Source: Copromyces sp. CBS 386.78 (Eukaryota; Ascomycota; Sordariomycetes; Sordariales; Sordariaceae). From it: 64,000 bases of DNA. This document shows positions 11,758 to 23,836 of the stretch, piece by piece. The position numbers were made by a program, and so were the translations under genes. Every line of letters starts with the position of its first letter. The first letter of the stretch is position 1. The stretch spans positions 62,001 to 126,000 of the forward strand of contig MU839207.1 in NCBI GenBank assembly GCA_030685235.1, in the 5' to 3' direction. The notes under the pieces are model-generated. The model saw only the letters and a list, made by a program, of their open reading frames with translations. It was not told the DNA's origin and made no database searches.

Positions 11758-13936
11758 CACAGACAAGAAGTAGATAGAACAGAGACCGGAGGGTAAATGT
11801 TCGTACTTATCTGACTTCTTTCTGGCTTCGGTTTGGAGGAGTTTCCTGGGGGATAAAGGGCGTGAGGTTCGCTGAAGAAAGAAGAGGAGGAGAAAGAGGG
11901 CAAGAAGCAACGACGTCCGGATGGCTCATGTCTTAATGCGGAGGTCAGATTTTTTTCTTTCCCACCCACGCAGGCTACCGACGCGCACTGTGCTGCGCCC
12001 CTCGTAGCCAGTGAATGTGCGGCTAGGGCGGTCAAAATATGCAGTTACCGGGACACAAAACCTTGATTCATCAATGGAACCGCCGCGTTTTCTGGCGCTT
12101 GCTTCCCCGGGCTATATCAATGGAACATGTCCGACCATGCCAGACGACTCATGCCAACAACAGGACTGGAGGGTTGTATGAAACCGTGCATTTCAGTCGC
12201 ATCCATTGATTGGTATAGTATCGTGAGATTTACTTGCATTTATTTTAAGCGGACATCCCATCTCAAATTGGACGTTGACTGGAGATGCAAATACAGCAGC
12301 AGTGTGCTGGATTTGGCACTGGGTTGCTGGCGTCTGGTCCCTCACCAATTCACCATGGAACAATGCTAACGACCGCCTCACCTTTGCTGCATTCGTGCCA
12401 CATGATTTCATCGAAATCGACTTCCAGTCCAGGTCACCTTCGCTCCATCCACATTTTCATAGAAAGACATTGTTGGCATGCCGCGCACGGAACCTTGGAT
12501 GGGGCAACTTGGCTGGAAGAGCTGCCAGGATCTGGCAATTATACCTCTATGTGTGTTAGCCAGCGGCAAAAAGTCTGGAATATCTTACTCGAGCAGTTGG
12601 AGCGTAGTTACACAGTCGAACATTCAAAAAGTCTTTACCCTGATGGTGATTGCTGTATCCTGTCCGTCACGGGCAGTACATCTGTTGAGGACTTGAGGTC
12701 TGTGGCCTTCAAGTTGTGGTAATTGTGGTCCCAGTGCCGTCCAAAAGACGTCCAGCAATGGAAAATGACAAGATGTCATGATCGGCTTAAATACGAACCA
12801 GTCGTTCCTTCCACTGCTGAGGTACCCTTCACGCCAATTTCCAGTGTTGCAGTACCTCCTGCCTTTTGTCCGGTTAAGTTCAGATGGAAAGGAAGGAATC
12901 GATATGCAGATATCGCTATATCAAGACTCTCATTGTTATCGCGGGACACAAAGTGGAAGGAAGGCGGGAGCAAGCATCTGACGACGTTGCTTGGCTGCCC
13001 CGGCCTACCAACGTAGCCTTGCCAGGGCTTGTTTGACCTCTGGATCCGTGTTTGTGGGGCATGGGCCATCCACCGTCTTATCGTTATCGTGTAGTTCCAT
13101 CTACACGGGCAGCGGGTGTTAAAGGCACGAATCCCGTTGCGAATGATGGATGGCAACAACGGGTAGGCTTCCTTATCCTTTTATTCGCCCGGATGAGCAA
13201 TGTGCTCCAAGTACTAGCCTTATTGTCCTTCGCATGAGGTCCCATGTGGATGCCATTAATGTTCTGCCTGCCTGCCTGCCTGCCCGGGGATAAGATAACG
13301 AAGAGTAAAAGAGGGGTCATCTCTCCGAGGTACCTTGCTGTACCTGAGTACCTGTCAAGGTACCTTCAACATCCACCACCCGAAACTCTGATGCTCAGCG
13401 ACTGAACTTTCTGGAACAGCTACCAGCTGTTGCTTGGATTAGTGGTGCTTGTTAGTGCAGTACTTGGGCAGGTGCAAGTGCCGTGGCACTCCGCTAGCTA
13501 GGCAAGTACCGTGACAGCGGGTAGACACCGGGAAGGCCCGCAAATACAGCGGGGATGCTGCTTACAACCCAACAACGGCAAAGTAGCCGGCCATCATCCC
13601 GTCATCACTTGCCATAACTGCCATCTCCATGAGCAAACCGTCGATCTAACCAAAGCAGCCAAACACTGGACATCAACCACACCGTGAACGACGACCAGCT
13701 GCAAGACGACACCTCCAGCCCGGAGACCCCGGCTCGTACGACCTCCAAGTTCAAGCTCGAATATCTACACCGCATCACGACTCTTTCAACAGTCAATAAT
13801 ACCTATCCGTCTGATTTGCGCAATCCTCGACCCAAGCTCCTCTCCGCTCTCGCCACTTGTCCGCCCTGCGTCCGACCTTCGGTGTTTAGTGTTGGGGAAT
13901 CTCGAATTTTAGACCAAACACTCCGAGTCACTAGTC

Positions 13937-16900
13937 ATGTTTCCTACCTTTACTGGCAACTCTCGAAAAGGTCGAAATGTCAACCTCAGCGGTCAACGGA
14001 CCAGTAACCCTTTCACCAGCACGTCATGGGGCGCCAGTTCAGCGGCCGGGGCTTCCAAAACAGTAGCGCATGCCCAAGCAGAACGTCAACAAAGGCAGCA
14101 GGAAAGAGACCGGCTCAGGGCGGCGCAACAGATACAACGAACATGGAGGGCACATCGCGTGCGACGGAACCTACGAGCTGAACGGCGCCAGGCTATCGAT
14201 CGCCTGTACGAAGCGCAACCCTTGGATGCTGGGCAGAGGTCAGCAGAGGCATTGCCTTGGGTGTTTGCTACCTTCCAGGCCTTCAACGTACAAGACCGTC
14301 ATAGGCTAGCTTTGGTCACCCAAGATCTCCTCCAAACAGACTTCACTGCCTTTAGCTCGGGAGTGTTGGATTGGGTCAGACTGGGCAAGCTAAGACGGAT
14401 GTTGCTTGCTGCTTTGACGAGGTGAGCAGTTCATGCCCTTGGTTCCAAGTCATCATTCACAGCTGTTCATCATGCTAATACAGGGGTGACCTCTCGATAG
14501 GTGCGATCTCAGGAACGAACAGACCCAGGTGGCTCTTTTTCTACGAGCCCTTGGTGCGATGGGGACCAAAGCGTCAGACCAAAAGACGTTCGAACAAGTT
14601 CTGGGAGAGTGGTACAAGGTGCTTGCAAGGTTATGCCAGGAGACTGGTTTGCCCTCCTCTACCCAAGAGATGATTTGCAGTCTCGTGGTTGCACCGCTTG
14701 ATGTACCCCACGATTTAGGTGTGTACCATTCGTTTGCGCTCTCCCCATCGTACAAGGAAGCTTCTTTGACTAACTGTGGTCGACCGTTTTTGTGTAGACT
14801 TCATCAAGCATAGAGCCTACCAAAACTTGGTTGTTTCCTTTCTGACACAACCCGACCTGGCGCGATGCTCGAATCTCTTGACGAGACTAGCCGACAGCAT
14901 AGACCTAGATCGGCTGTCAAATTATATCCTTGACCTCTCGCACAAGCTTCCAAAGCATGATCCGAACGCTGTCCTCTGGCTTATCGCACACTACGTTGCC
15001 ATTAAGGGGGCGAAGGAGCAACAAACCTCGAGGCTTCTTTTGATCAAGACCCTAGAATCACTCATCCCCCTGTGCTCAGCTCAAATAAGGACAGGTTTTG
15101 CTGTTGCTCGGCCAAAAGAATCGGAATACTTTTCCGAATCCGAGCAAGATGGACCAGACGCTCTGCCTCCCTTTGTGCGACAACAGCTTCAGTCGCTAGT
15201 TGATAAAGGAGCCATCCAAGACCTTCTAAGTGCTTTTACTGCGTAAGTGTTCTTCGCCCTATGCTTATATCAAGCGCTAACAACCGTAGAACTACCGGGG
15301 AGACATCTACTTCAGCGGACGACGACGCCAGCCACCTGGCTGGCTTCATCATTACTTTGATCAACAGCTTCCCTGCTTTTAGCGAGGATATTCGCATGTA
15401 CCTCTACGTGGCTGACATCGCAACTGCTGAAGGTGGTGTTCCGGCGGCCAAGTACTTCTGGAATGCCACACAGAAGACGTCCGTGTTCTCAGATATTGCG
15501 TCCAGTAAAAACTCTACACTCGATTTTCTTCGAAGCAAACCGTCATCACCAGCAGCCGAAATGGTGTGGCATCGAGAATGGAAAACCGTTCTTCTGTTCC
15601 TCGAATCTTACATCTTTGTTTTACGGCTCATGGACGACGATGATTTCTTTAGCGCCCTAAACCCCCACCATGGCTTCGGCGGCCCTTCCTCTCGACTGCG
15701 TCTGGCGTCGATGTCGCTGGGCGAACTGAAGCGCTTGACGCAATTTCTCAAACACATCAGCTTCACAATGTACTACAATGCTAGAGAGCTACTGACTGAC
15801 GGCCCTTGGGCCGAAAGGCGGAACTCGACTCGCCCGAGAGGCGATGGCGCTCAAGCTTCCAGATCTGACAGCTTCCTTCCTCCTGCCGGAGTCGACTTTA
15901 CTACGCTCAGAGATTTAGCTACGACAGCCATGAAGATGCTTTATGAGCGGGACTCAAGACGACCATTTTTGCCTAGTGGCCACTGGCTGATGACATCCAA
16001 GTTCGACATGGAGGGGTTCCTTGCGGCTGTGGTTCTTGAAGAGCAAAGACAACACGAGCTGAGTGATAATAGAGATGGTGACGACAGCTCGGAAGATGAT
16101 CAACAGGGATGGTCTCACTACGCACAGCTTGAGAGGCTCCGGCAAAAGAACAAGAAGGCCGCCCGCAATCACTTAATGTCTGCGATCACTCCGAAGCTTG
16201 AGATTCTGCGCAATATGCCTTTTGCTATCCCATTTGAGACGCGCGTTCAGATCTTCCGACAGTTCATCCAACTGGACAAGCAGCGCAGACGGGGAGGGAA
16301 TGGCGACCCAGACATGTGGCGAGCTCGTATGAATCAAGCTGGCTTTGGTCCCCAGAGCCCCTTGGGTAAACACTCGGCTCGGATCCGGAGAGGCCGAGTT
16401 TTCGAGGATGCTATAAAACAGTTTTGGCCGCTGGGCGGAGGACTCAGAGAGCCAATTCAGGTTACGTTTGAGGACGAATTCGGAATGCAGGAGGCAGGTA
16501 TCGATGGAGGCGGTGTTACCAAGGAGTTTCTCGACAGCGTGACTACAGAAGCGTTCACTCACACCGAACTCTTTGTCACCAACAGCAAGAACGCTTACTA
16601 TCCAAATCCCACCCTTATTGATCGGATCAAAAACATGGGGACTGGGGAGGAGGCGACACAGGCTGCCGTAGAAAAGGTACTCAAAGATTACGAATTCCTG
16701 GGCCGAGTCGTCGGCAAATGCATGTACGAGGGAATCCTAATCGACATCGTCTTCGCCGGCTTCTTCCTCCTCAAGTGGGCTGCCGCCAACGACACCCCAG
16801 GCGGCGGTAACAATCCCTCGGCATCATCCTCCACAACCGCCGGCTACCGCGCCAACATCAATGACCTCCACGATCTCGACGAGGAGCTCTACCAAGGCAT

Positions 16901-17576
16901 GCTCAGCCTCAAAAACTACACCGGCGACATCCAAACCGACCTAGCTCTCGACTTCACCATCACAGACCCCGTCAACATACCCGGCGAACCCACCCGCACC
17001 ATCATCCGCGCCTTAATCCCAAACGGCGAATCCATCCCCGTCACCAACGAGAACCGACCCCTCTACATCTCCTACGTCGCCCGCCACCGCCTCGTGCGCC
17101 AACCCTACCCACAAACCCGCGCCTTCCTCCGCGGTCTAGGCTCCATCATCGACCCCTCTTGGCTCTCCATGTTCAACCAGCTCGAGCTCCAAAGGCTCGT
17201 AGGCGGCGACAGCTCCGAAATCGACGTCGAAGACCTCCGTCGCAACACGCAATACAGCGGGGTATACGAGATCGGCGACGACGGGGAGGAGCACCCGACC
17301 ATCCAGCTCTTTTGGGAGGTGATGCACGAGCTGAAAGACGAAGAGAGGAGGGAGGTGTTGAAATATGTGACTTCAACGCCGAGAGCGCCGTTGCTGGGGT
17401 TCGGGCAGCTGAGACCGAGGTTCACGATCAGAGATGCAAGCCAGGATCAGGAACGGCTGCCGAGCGCGAGTACGTGTGTTAATTTACTTAAGTTGCCGCA
17501 GTATCAGAGTAAGCGGAGGCTGAAGGAGAAACTGCTTTATGCGGTTAAGAGCGGGGCTGGGTTTAATTTGAGTTGA
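13937..17576 (+). CDS. HECT E3 ubiquitin ligase, HUL5/UBE3C type
   Basis: Four exons: 13937-14421, 14501-14718, 14798-15242 and 15290-17576, giving 1144 residues. Introns are 79, 79 and 47 nt with GT/AG ends and keep one frame. The N-terminus starts MFPTFTGNSRKGRNVNLSG and leads to an IQ-like helix at about residues 62-80 (AAQQIQRTWRAHRVRRNLR), the layout of UBE3C and Hul5. The HECT domain fills the last ~350 residues (PIQVTFEDEFGMQEAGIDGG, then LGRVVGKCMYEGILIDIVFA). The catalytic Cys is at about residue 1112 in SASTCVNLLKLPQY, near the usual ~30 residues from the C-terminus. The family extends ubiquitin chains on proteasome-bound and misfolded proteins and raises proteasome processivity. 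Length is close to human UBE3C. HUL4 is less likely because of the N-terminal IQ region. The 47-nt third intron is unusually short. Confidence 0.93.
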
Positions 17577-18559
17577 GAGGATGAAGGGGGGTGTGGAATG
17601 TGTTTGGGCAGTGCGGTGGTGAAAATTGGGCGAAGAATGCGAGAGTCTTGACGGGCATCTGCGGTAGAGGAGATGGGATGGGATGGGATGGGCTCAGTTT
17701 GGCGTCCAGACGGTTCACGAGGGATGTATTCCATGAGACAGGAGCATAAAGCAAAAGCACTTGCTTGGATTTTTCTAGTAGAAGCGAAATGGATTGATGA
17801 CCACTGACTACATTGCTTTTTTTCTTTTTTTTTCTTTATTTCAGCCATGCCTGCGACAATGATATTGACAACATCGACTTCGTAGAAGCAGTACAATAGT
17901 AACATGCGCATCGTCAAGCTAGGAGCGACATATAGGTAGCCCACGAAAATATTACAATTATGTCCTCTGTGTATGATCACAGGACAGGAGTGACAATTCG
18001 TTCACAGCGTCTATGGACACTTCCGCGCTTCCGACGGAAAGGGTAAATGATAATTATAATCCATCGGGGGTTTACATAGGGTGGCTTGGGTGCGTATGTG
18101 CGGGAGTCCGAGTGCTTGCTGACTACCTTACTTACATCACCATTTCGTACTTCAAGGTCATGTGTCACTCATCTTGCTGTGCCACCACCCCATTGCTTAT
18201 CATGTATTGGGAGAACGTAGTCGCAAAATACATTCTTCTTACTTCTTATCAGTAACGTCTGAGGCAGCACCTCGAAGCACTCCTCTTTTGGCTTTCTTAA
18301 ATCATTTTCTGATCCCATTTCTTTTTCTGCGCCGTTACAGTTCAGCTACTAAAAAAGCGAAAAGAAGAAAACCGTTTGCTACGAATAGAATAGAACGCCT
18401 GACCTTATATAACCTCATAACACCATCAAGGTATCGTATTGCAGAAAACACCAACAACACCCTTTGCTAAGCACCCGCCTGCTTTCTGGCAGCTTGCCTG
18501 CTTGCTAAAACAAATAAAAAAACCTTGATACCCCATCTCCTTCCTTGCCCTCATCCATC
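17577..18559. other. Intergenic between convergent HUL5 and ORAS genes
   Basis: About 1 kb containing both 3' ends. Apart from the G-rich tract at 17675-17692, the sequence is T/C-rich with no coding bias. Confidence 0.6.
17675..17692 (+). repeat. (GGGAT)n tract, potential G-quadruplex in HUL5 3' flank
   Basis: Four GGG runs separated by AT form a short perfect repeat about 100 nt after the HUL5 stop codon, on the sense strand. The spacing fits an intramolecular G-quadruplex. Confidence 0.7.
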
Positions 18560-19948
18560 CTAGTCCAGCTCAACGTCATCCAACGCCTCACTAATAAACT
18601 TCTCCTCCTGACCCTCCTTATCACCCTCGATCGACTCCCCATCCTCGCTCCCCGCACTCGACCCCTCATCCGTCTCCGGCGGCGTGTCCAGGCCTGTCGA
18701 CCTCGTTGGGGCATTCATCCTGCGCTTCAACATACACATCTCGACAGTAATACCCGGTCCGAACGCGCACCCGACGATATACTCCTTCACTTTCCCGCCG
18801 GGCGCTAGCGCATCCATGTCCTTCTCCCTTAGCCGGTTGAGAACGCTGAAGATGGTTGCCGAGCTGGAGTTGCCGTGGTTGATGTACGTGTCGTAGGAGG
18901 CGCGCATGTGCTCTGGCGTGAGACCCATGGCGCTTTCGGCGCCGGATAGGATGGTGGCGCCGCCGGGATGCATTGCCCAGTCGAAATCGGCAGGTCTTTG
19001 GTAGGAGGACGGGAGTTGGTCTTGCAGGGAGGATAGGAGGTCGGTGTAGGTTGGTTGGAGGGAGGCTTTGGCTAGTACTGGGACTCGGGGAGTCAAGACG
19101 ACTTTCCACCCCATTGGGTCAACGTCGAAACCCAGATCGTGTTCCGAGTTGGGGATCACGCGGTTTTCCCATCCTAGGAGATCGTATATCGCGGGTTTGC
19201 CTGGTTCCTCGCCGATGCCGTTGGAGAGGACCACGGCGCTAGCGCAGTCGCTGAACAAGGCGATGCCGATGCGGGTTTCTTGCAAAGCGTTGATGCTTTC
19301 CAGCTCGCTGCGGACCATGATCGTGGAGACTTCGAGCGCGAGGACCAAGATCCGGGCTGGCTTGCCGCGCGCTTTGTGACCAAGGCAAAGATTTGCTGCC
19401 GTGCGCAGGGCGGCGAGGCCACCAGAGCACCCGATACCGTGGAGGAGAACCTTCTCAAGTCGATTGCTGAGGCCAAGCTCTTTCGCGACATAATGGTCGT
19501 AGCCTGGGTTGGCAGAGTCGGTGCATGTTGTCGAGACCATGTGTGTGATCTGGTTCGGTTCTACGCGGGCTTCGGTCATGGCCTTTCGGGAGGCTTCCAC
19601 GGCGAGAGGTACGCCATCGGACATGAAGACCTTATGGAGCTCATCGACGGTAGGTGGGTTGGGCTGGTTCACGAGCGGGTGGTCGGGGTTTCCTATTGAG
19701 GAGCGCTGATCGATGCCTGTGTATCGGTTGATGGCGAGGACCTTCTTCATGCTGTCGCAAACCGAAATCAGTACCTGTCCAACAAGCGCAAAGCAACAGA
19801 AGGCAAAGAGAGCTTACGCTGGGGACTCGGGATAGTATCTTTTGCTGAGAATGTCGAGACAGTCTGGACCAAGGTTGTATGGAGGATACTGGACTCCCAA
19901 GCCTGTGATGTGGAGTCCCAGCTCCCCGGGAGCAGTTGAAGCAGCCAT
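18560..19948 (-). CDS. Type III polyketide synthase, 2'-oxoalkylresorcylic acid synthase (ORAS)
   Basis: Two exons on the minus strand: 19948-19818 and 19751-18560, giving 440 residues. The intron (66 nt) starts GTAAGC and ends ACAG. Chalcone-synthase-fold landmarks are all present: nucleophilic Cys152 in LLHGIGCSGG, His305 in WAMHPGG and Asn338 in NHGNSSSATIF. These positions equal the catalytic triad I recall for N. crassa ORAS, which extends long-chain fatty acyl-CoA starters with malonyl-CoA and cyclises pentaketides to resorcylic acids. The C-terminal ~50 residues are an acidic, Ser/Glu-rich tail without a targeting signal. The true start is in exon 1 (MAASTAPGELGLHITGLG), which supplies the first beta strand of the thiolase fold; the internal Met at 19750 would remove it. 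No other secondary-metabolism gene is adjacent, so this is not a visible cluster. The ~2.1-kb upstream space could hold its promoter. Confidence 0.95.
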
Positions 19949-22074
19949 TGTTACTAGTCTGGATGAGATGTTGGTGTGAATAGGCCGTGAAAGTCGAATT
20001 GGTGTCTGTTCTAGTGTTAAGGATCAACTATCGCGATCCAGTCAATGCCTTGGTGTCTTCTCTTTGTTGTATTGTTTATCTTTCTGACGGCGGGGTAGAG
20101 GCGAGAGTTGATATATGGCTTGGCAATGACGTTGAAGGGTGTCTGAACCGAGGTCTCTCAGGTCAACAAACGGAGTTCTCACGAGTTGAGTCGCCGGTCA
20201 ATTGGGCATGGAATATTGAAAGGTGATGAACTTGGTGAACATGGGAATTGTCAGTTTATTTTGTGCGACAACAAAAGCAAGATGGATGTGTTACCCCAGC
20301 CCGGAATCGTTCTCGATTGTCAGGACAGCTTGAAGCTCCTCAGTATCCTTGCCTCGGATCCTGGTCCACTGGTTCGAGATGGTTACCTCATTGCCCAGGG
20401 GCAGCGGTTCGTCTGGACTTTCGGATTGCAAATGCAGTGGGGGTGACGCCTTGTTCTCAAACGCCACGCCGGATGGAGCTTGTCTTGAAATCCGTAGCGG
20501 GATGCTAACAGGGCAGCGAATGTGCTTCGTTCCCTGATTCCAGGCGATTGCAACTGTACCTGCAGATGCTCGCCCGCACGGTGGTCTCGTGATGGTCAAC
20601 GCCGCGATGAGGGGCTGGAGGCTGAGGAGGGAGATGATAGTCGGAGTGAAGAGTCAAGTTAAGGCAGGGCCAAAAACTTTAGGAAAGATGTGTTAGTGCG
20701 CAATGCTGAGCTGAGCTCATCCAGAAATGTCCAAAAATGGAAGGCATGATAGCGCACCGCACCTTCCAATTGACCATCGAGATCCATTGTTCAACGATTC
20801 CATTGAACCTCTCGGATATTGGCCCTGCTCATGACGAATAATTCGAGCGTCAAACTGTTCCATCGTGTAGTATTTCGAGGATATTGGAGCAGTATCATAG
20901 CGTTCCATAGGGAGGCGCAAGTCAAGTCCTGTCCCGCGGTGACAAGATAGAAGTTCGAGATCCAACACTTTGTGGTTGGAGGGGTTGATAACGTGCAGGT
21001 AAAAACGACGCTATTCCCATTTCGACAAAGTTCCGGCCACATAACGTCATGACTTCTCTCTCTGGGTTCTGGGTTGCAAAACATCAATTCAAATTGAAAA
21101 CGAGAATTGAGGTTTTGTGTATGACTTTAAGAGACTTGTCCATAATACCTAGGTAGAAAAACCCATGAGCCTGTCCAAAAATACCAGTGGCTGACCAGGT
21201 GTTCGATGCAGAATCCTAACAAAATGTTGCTGCGTTCATGCGGCAGGACATCCATGCATGTGTCGCATGACAGGGACCGCGGTATGATGAAGGATGACCA
21301 TCGAATCGTTTGTTTGGGGGATCCTTGGAGAGAGCCAAGGGTGAAATTGCTCCAGAAAATGGATAATATGAGGCCATCAAGAACTTGGAATGTAAACATG
21401 ACCGGAAACACCATCCGATGCTATAGACACAAAAACGGGATGAACAACAATCATCCCATCCGGATGCATGCGGGGAATTCGGAGCGGCCCACGGCCCCAG
21501 ACCGGGATAAGGCGGGTGGGGAGCACCTCAATCCGCTCCTCCGGAAACCGGAACCCCAAGTCCTCGGCCCGGAGACATTAAAACCGAACCATGGCAGGGG
21601 TGTGATCCACTTGTTGATCACTCCCAGTCAGACTCACATGTCAGAAGGCCAGAAGCTCACGACCCTCGCCCGTGTCGTAAGCCAAGTTTCATTTGTCCAG
21701 GGTTATGATGACCCCGTGAGCTCGTCGCCGTGGCATCAATAAGCAATGGTATCGTGGCAGTCTCATCTTCCTGGAATAAGAATAAGAAAGAGAGAGGGGA
21801 TCAAAGATAGGAAGGGTGACCCAAAGGCAAAGGTATCAACACCAAAAGTCCGTTCACGAAAGCTGTCATATCTCCAACAGACATTAATAACAAAAGATTG
21901 GGAAACACTAATTGTAACAAAAACAGGCGTGGCTGTCGTTCCCAGGAAACCACACAAAGACATATCCATCTTCATCATACAGCATTGTGAACCTCCATCA
22001 TCATCTCATCATAGATCCTAAACCTCCTTTTCGTCCTCAACCGTGACCCTCCATCGTTGTGATGAACCTACCCT
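19949..22074. other. Intergenic: ORAS promoter and PEX11 3' flank
   Basis: About 2.1 kb. A 178-codon open frame at 21206-21742 (+) has mixed codon use, no recognisable domain and no clear introns, so I did not call it. No RNA gene recognised. Confidence 0.55.
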
Positions 22075-22858
22075 CTAAGCAGTCTTCTTCCACTGGGAGT
22101 AAATGCCGAGCAAAGAGCTGAGGGTACCAGCAAGACCGACGATGCCATCATCAAAGTTGACCCAGGTAAGAGCCGACAGAGGAACAGTCAAGTCGCAAAG
22201 GTCCGAGGTGAGCTGGATGCGGCTGGCGGCGCGCTCGCTATAACATTGTAAAAAAGTATCGTTAGCATCAAATCATGTCTCTCAGCGCATCAGTAACAAC
22301 CAAGAAAAGCACTTACACCTCAATCCTCTTGGCCTCCACCACACCCTCGCCCTCCTTACGATCAACTCTCGCCTCCCTCTGCCTCAGTCTCCAAAGCGTA
22401 TACGCCTGTGCAACCACACTGCAGCTAAGTCCCATAACCCAGAACCTTTGGCTCTCCTTGGCCAGCCTCTTGGCGCTCTCCGTCTTCCTAATACCTGTCG
22501 CATCCAACAGGGTGCCCAAATCAAACGTCAAGTAACCGGCATAGCCGAGCTGGCGACCAACAGCCAGATACCTGAGAATGGGGTCGCCGTTCTTGCTGTC
22601 GGCCGCCACGGCGGCAGCCTTGATGTGCTCGACGTTCTTGCCGGCGCGCATCACCTTGCGCACCAGGCCGAACTGCTTCTTCATCGTCTCCCATGGCTGG
22701 ATCGACGAGGCGGGCTTGTTGGTCCGCAGGAGGTACCAGGCGTAGAAGCGGGCAAAGTATTGGAGCAGGCGCAGGAGCTTGTCGCGGCCGACCGTGGTGG
22801 CGACGAATTTGAGGTAGTGCGAGACCGCGGGGTGGTAGACGAGGGCGTCGGCGACCAT
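22075..22858 (-). CDS. pex11: Peroxisomal membrane protein PEX11
   Basis: Two exons on the minus strand: 22858-22317 and 22237-22075, giving 234 residues, the usual PEX11 length. The 79-nt intron starts GTAAGT, has a GCTAAC branch region and ends TATAG. The N-terminus ALVYHPAVSHYLKFVATTVGRDKLLRLLQYFARF is the amphipathic-helix region that remodels peroxisomal membranes before fission. The central KPWETMKKQFGLVRKVMRAGK-like segment and the C-terminal WVNFDDGIVGLAGTLSSLL segment are also family-typical. Exon 2 supplies that last membrane segment, so the unspliced frame would make a truncated protein. A CAA repeat precedes the ATG in the leader. The next gene upstream on this strand is a peroxisome-targeted NPD enzyme. 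Confidence 0.93.
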
Positions 22859-23836
22859 TTTGGTTGTAGTTTGGGGTTATGTTGATGCGACGGCTTGTGC
22901 GGTGTTTCGGTAGTATTTGTTGTTGTTGTTGTTGTTGTTGTTGGGTTGAAGTTGATGTTTCCCGGATATCGGTGATGTTCAGGTACAAGTCAGGTTGAAT
23001 GGCTGCAAGTATAAGATTGGTGAGCTGAGCTGGCGGTCAGACTTTCCCCAAGGTTTCAAAGGGAGGCGGCTTGACTCTTGTATCACGGTTGATGATCAGG
23101 ACCTGGGATTCAACCGGTTCACGAAAGAACGCGTTGCACACTTGATCTTAAATGTTCAAGAGAAAGTCAGGAATAAAGTTAAATTAGTTTGGTCTCTCAT
23201 GTCACTTCTCGGATGCCAGCATTCAATGGGACTCTTTCGGCTGCGACTTTGCCCAAGATGCCGAGGTCTCTCCTCACTCCGCCTTTGACTCGGGGGATCC
23301 ATCGGCTCCCCTTTTGTCTCCAACGCTTGGACAATTGCGTGCCAGCCGTGGAGTCATGCAAGGGTCGTCCCTGGTCAAGTGTGCAATTGGAGTCGAATCG
23401 GGAACGCTCCACCGCGCGTGCTCAACGGCGGGGTTTTAGCGTGCCGAGTAAGGTTCGGGTTAGGGTTGTTGGAGATGGCGTCATGTTTTGTCCCGAGATC
23501 AACGTCGTCTTTCGATTTCAGTGTTGTTATCGCAAAATCCAATATCATGTGGTCTGAATTGGGTACTGCCTAAAAATGCTCATGACTCAGCATCATTTTG
23601 AAAGTAATTACAGTGTTGTTTGTAACTAGTATCCTGGCGACTGATTTGGATTCGTATCAAACCACCAGTCCCCACCCTCAAATTCACCTATGGTGCTTAC
23701 GGAGTACAGAGGAAACATCGCGACGGCATGTAAACACGGTATTGTTAAAAAGGAGAACAGGAAACTGGAGTTTGTTACGTTGCCCCCAACACCGGCAAGT
23801 CTATGCACAACAGCAATAATCCAACCATAGCCAGCT
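22859..23836. other. Intergenic: PEX11 promoter and NPD 3' flank
   Basis: About 1 kb between two minus-strand genes. Apart from the CAA repeat at 22917-22943 I see no structured feature and no coding frame with bias. Confidence 0.6.
22917..22943 (-). repeat. (CAA)n repeat in the PEX11 leader
   Basis: Nine TTG units on the plus strand read as CAA on the PEX11 sense strand, about 60 nt upstream of its ATG. CAA-rich leaders are unstructured and often go with efficient initiation. Confidence 0.8.

Larger units (their letters stand above)
11249..13936. other. Intergenic between divergent PABP and HUL5 genes
   Basis: About 2.7 kb holding the PABP leader/promoter (11.25-12.0 kb) and the HUL5 promoter (near 13.9 kb). 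A TGCC tandem repeat lies at 13264-13284, followed by a cluster of GGTACCTT/GTACCT words at 13325-13370. No coding frame in 12.0-13.6 kb looks real, and no RNA gene was recognised. Confidence 0.55.

Noticed and set aside
13325..13370. Cluster of GGTACCTT/GTACCT words
   Set aside because: Could be a binding-site cluster, but spacing is irregular and no factor or conservation supports a claim.
21206..21742. 178-codon open frame upstream of ORAS
   Set aside because: Mixed third-position use, no domain, no branch-site introns and no start context; it fits chance in a long promoter.
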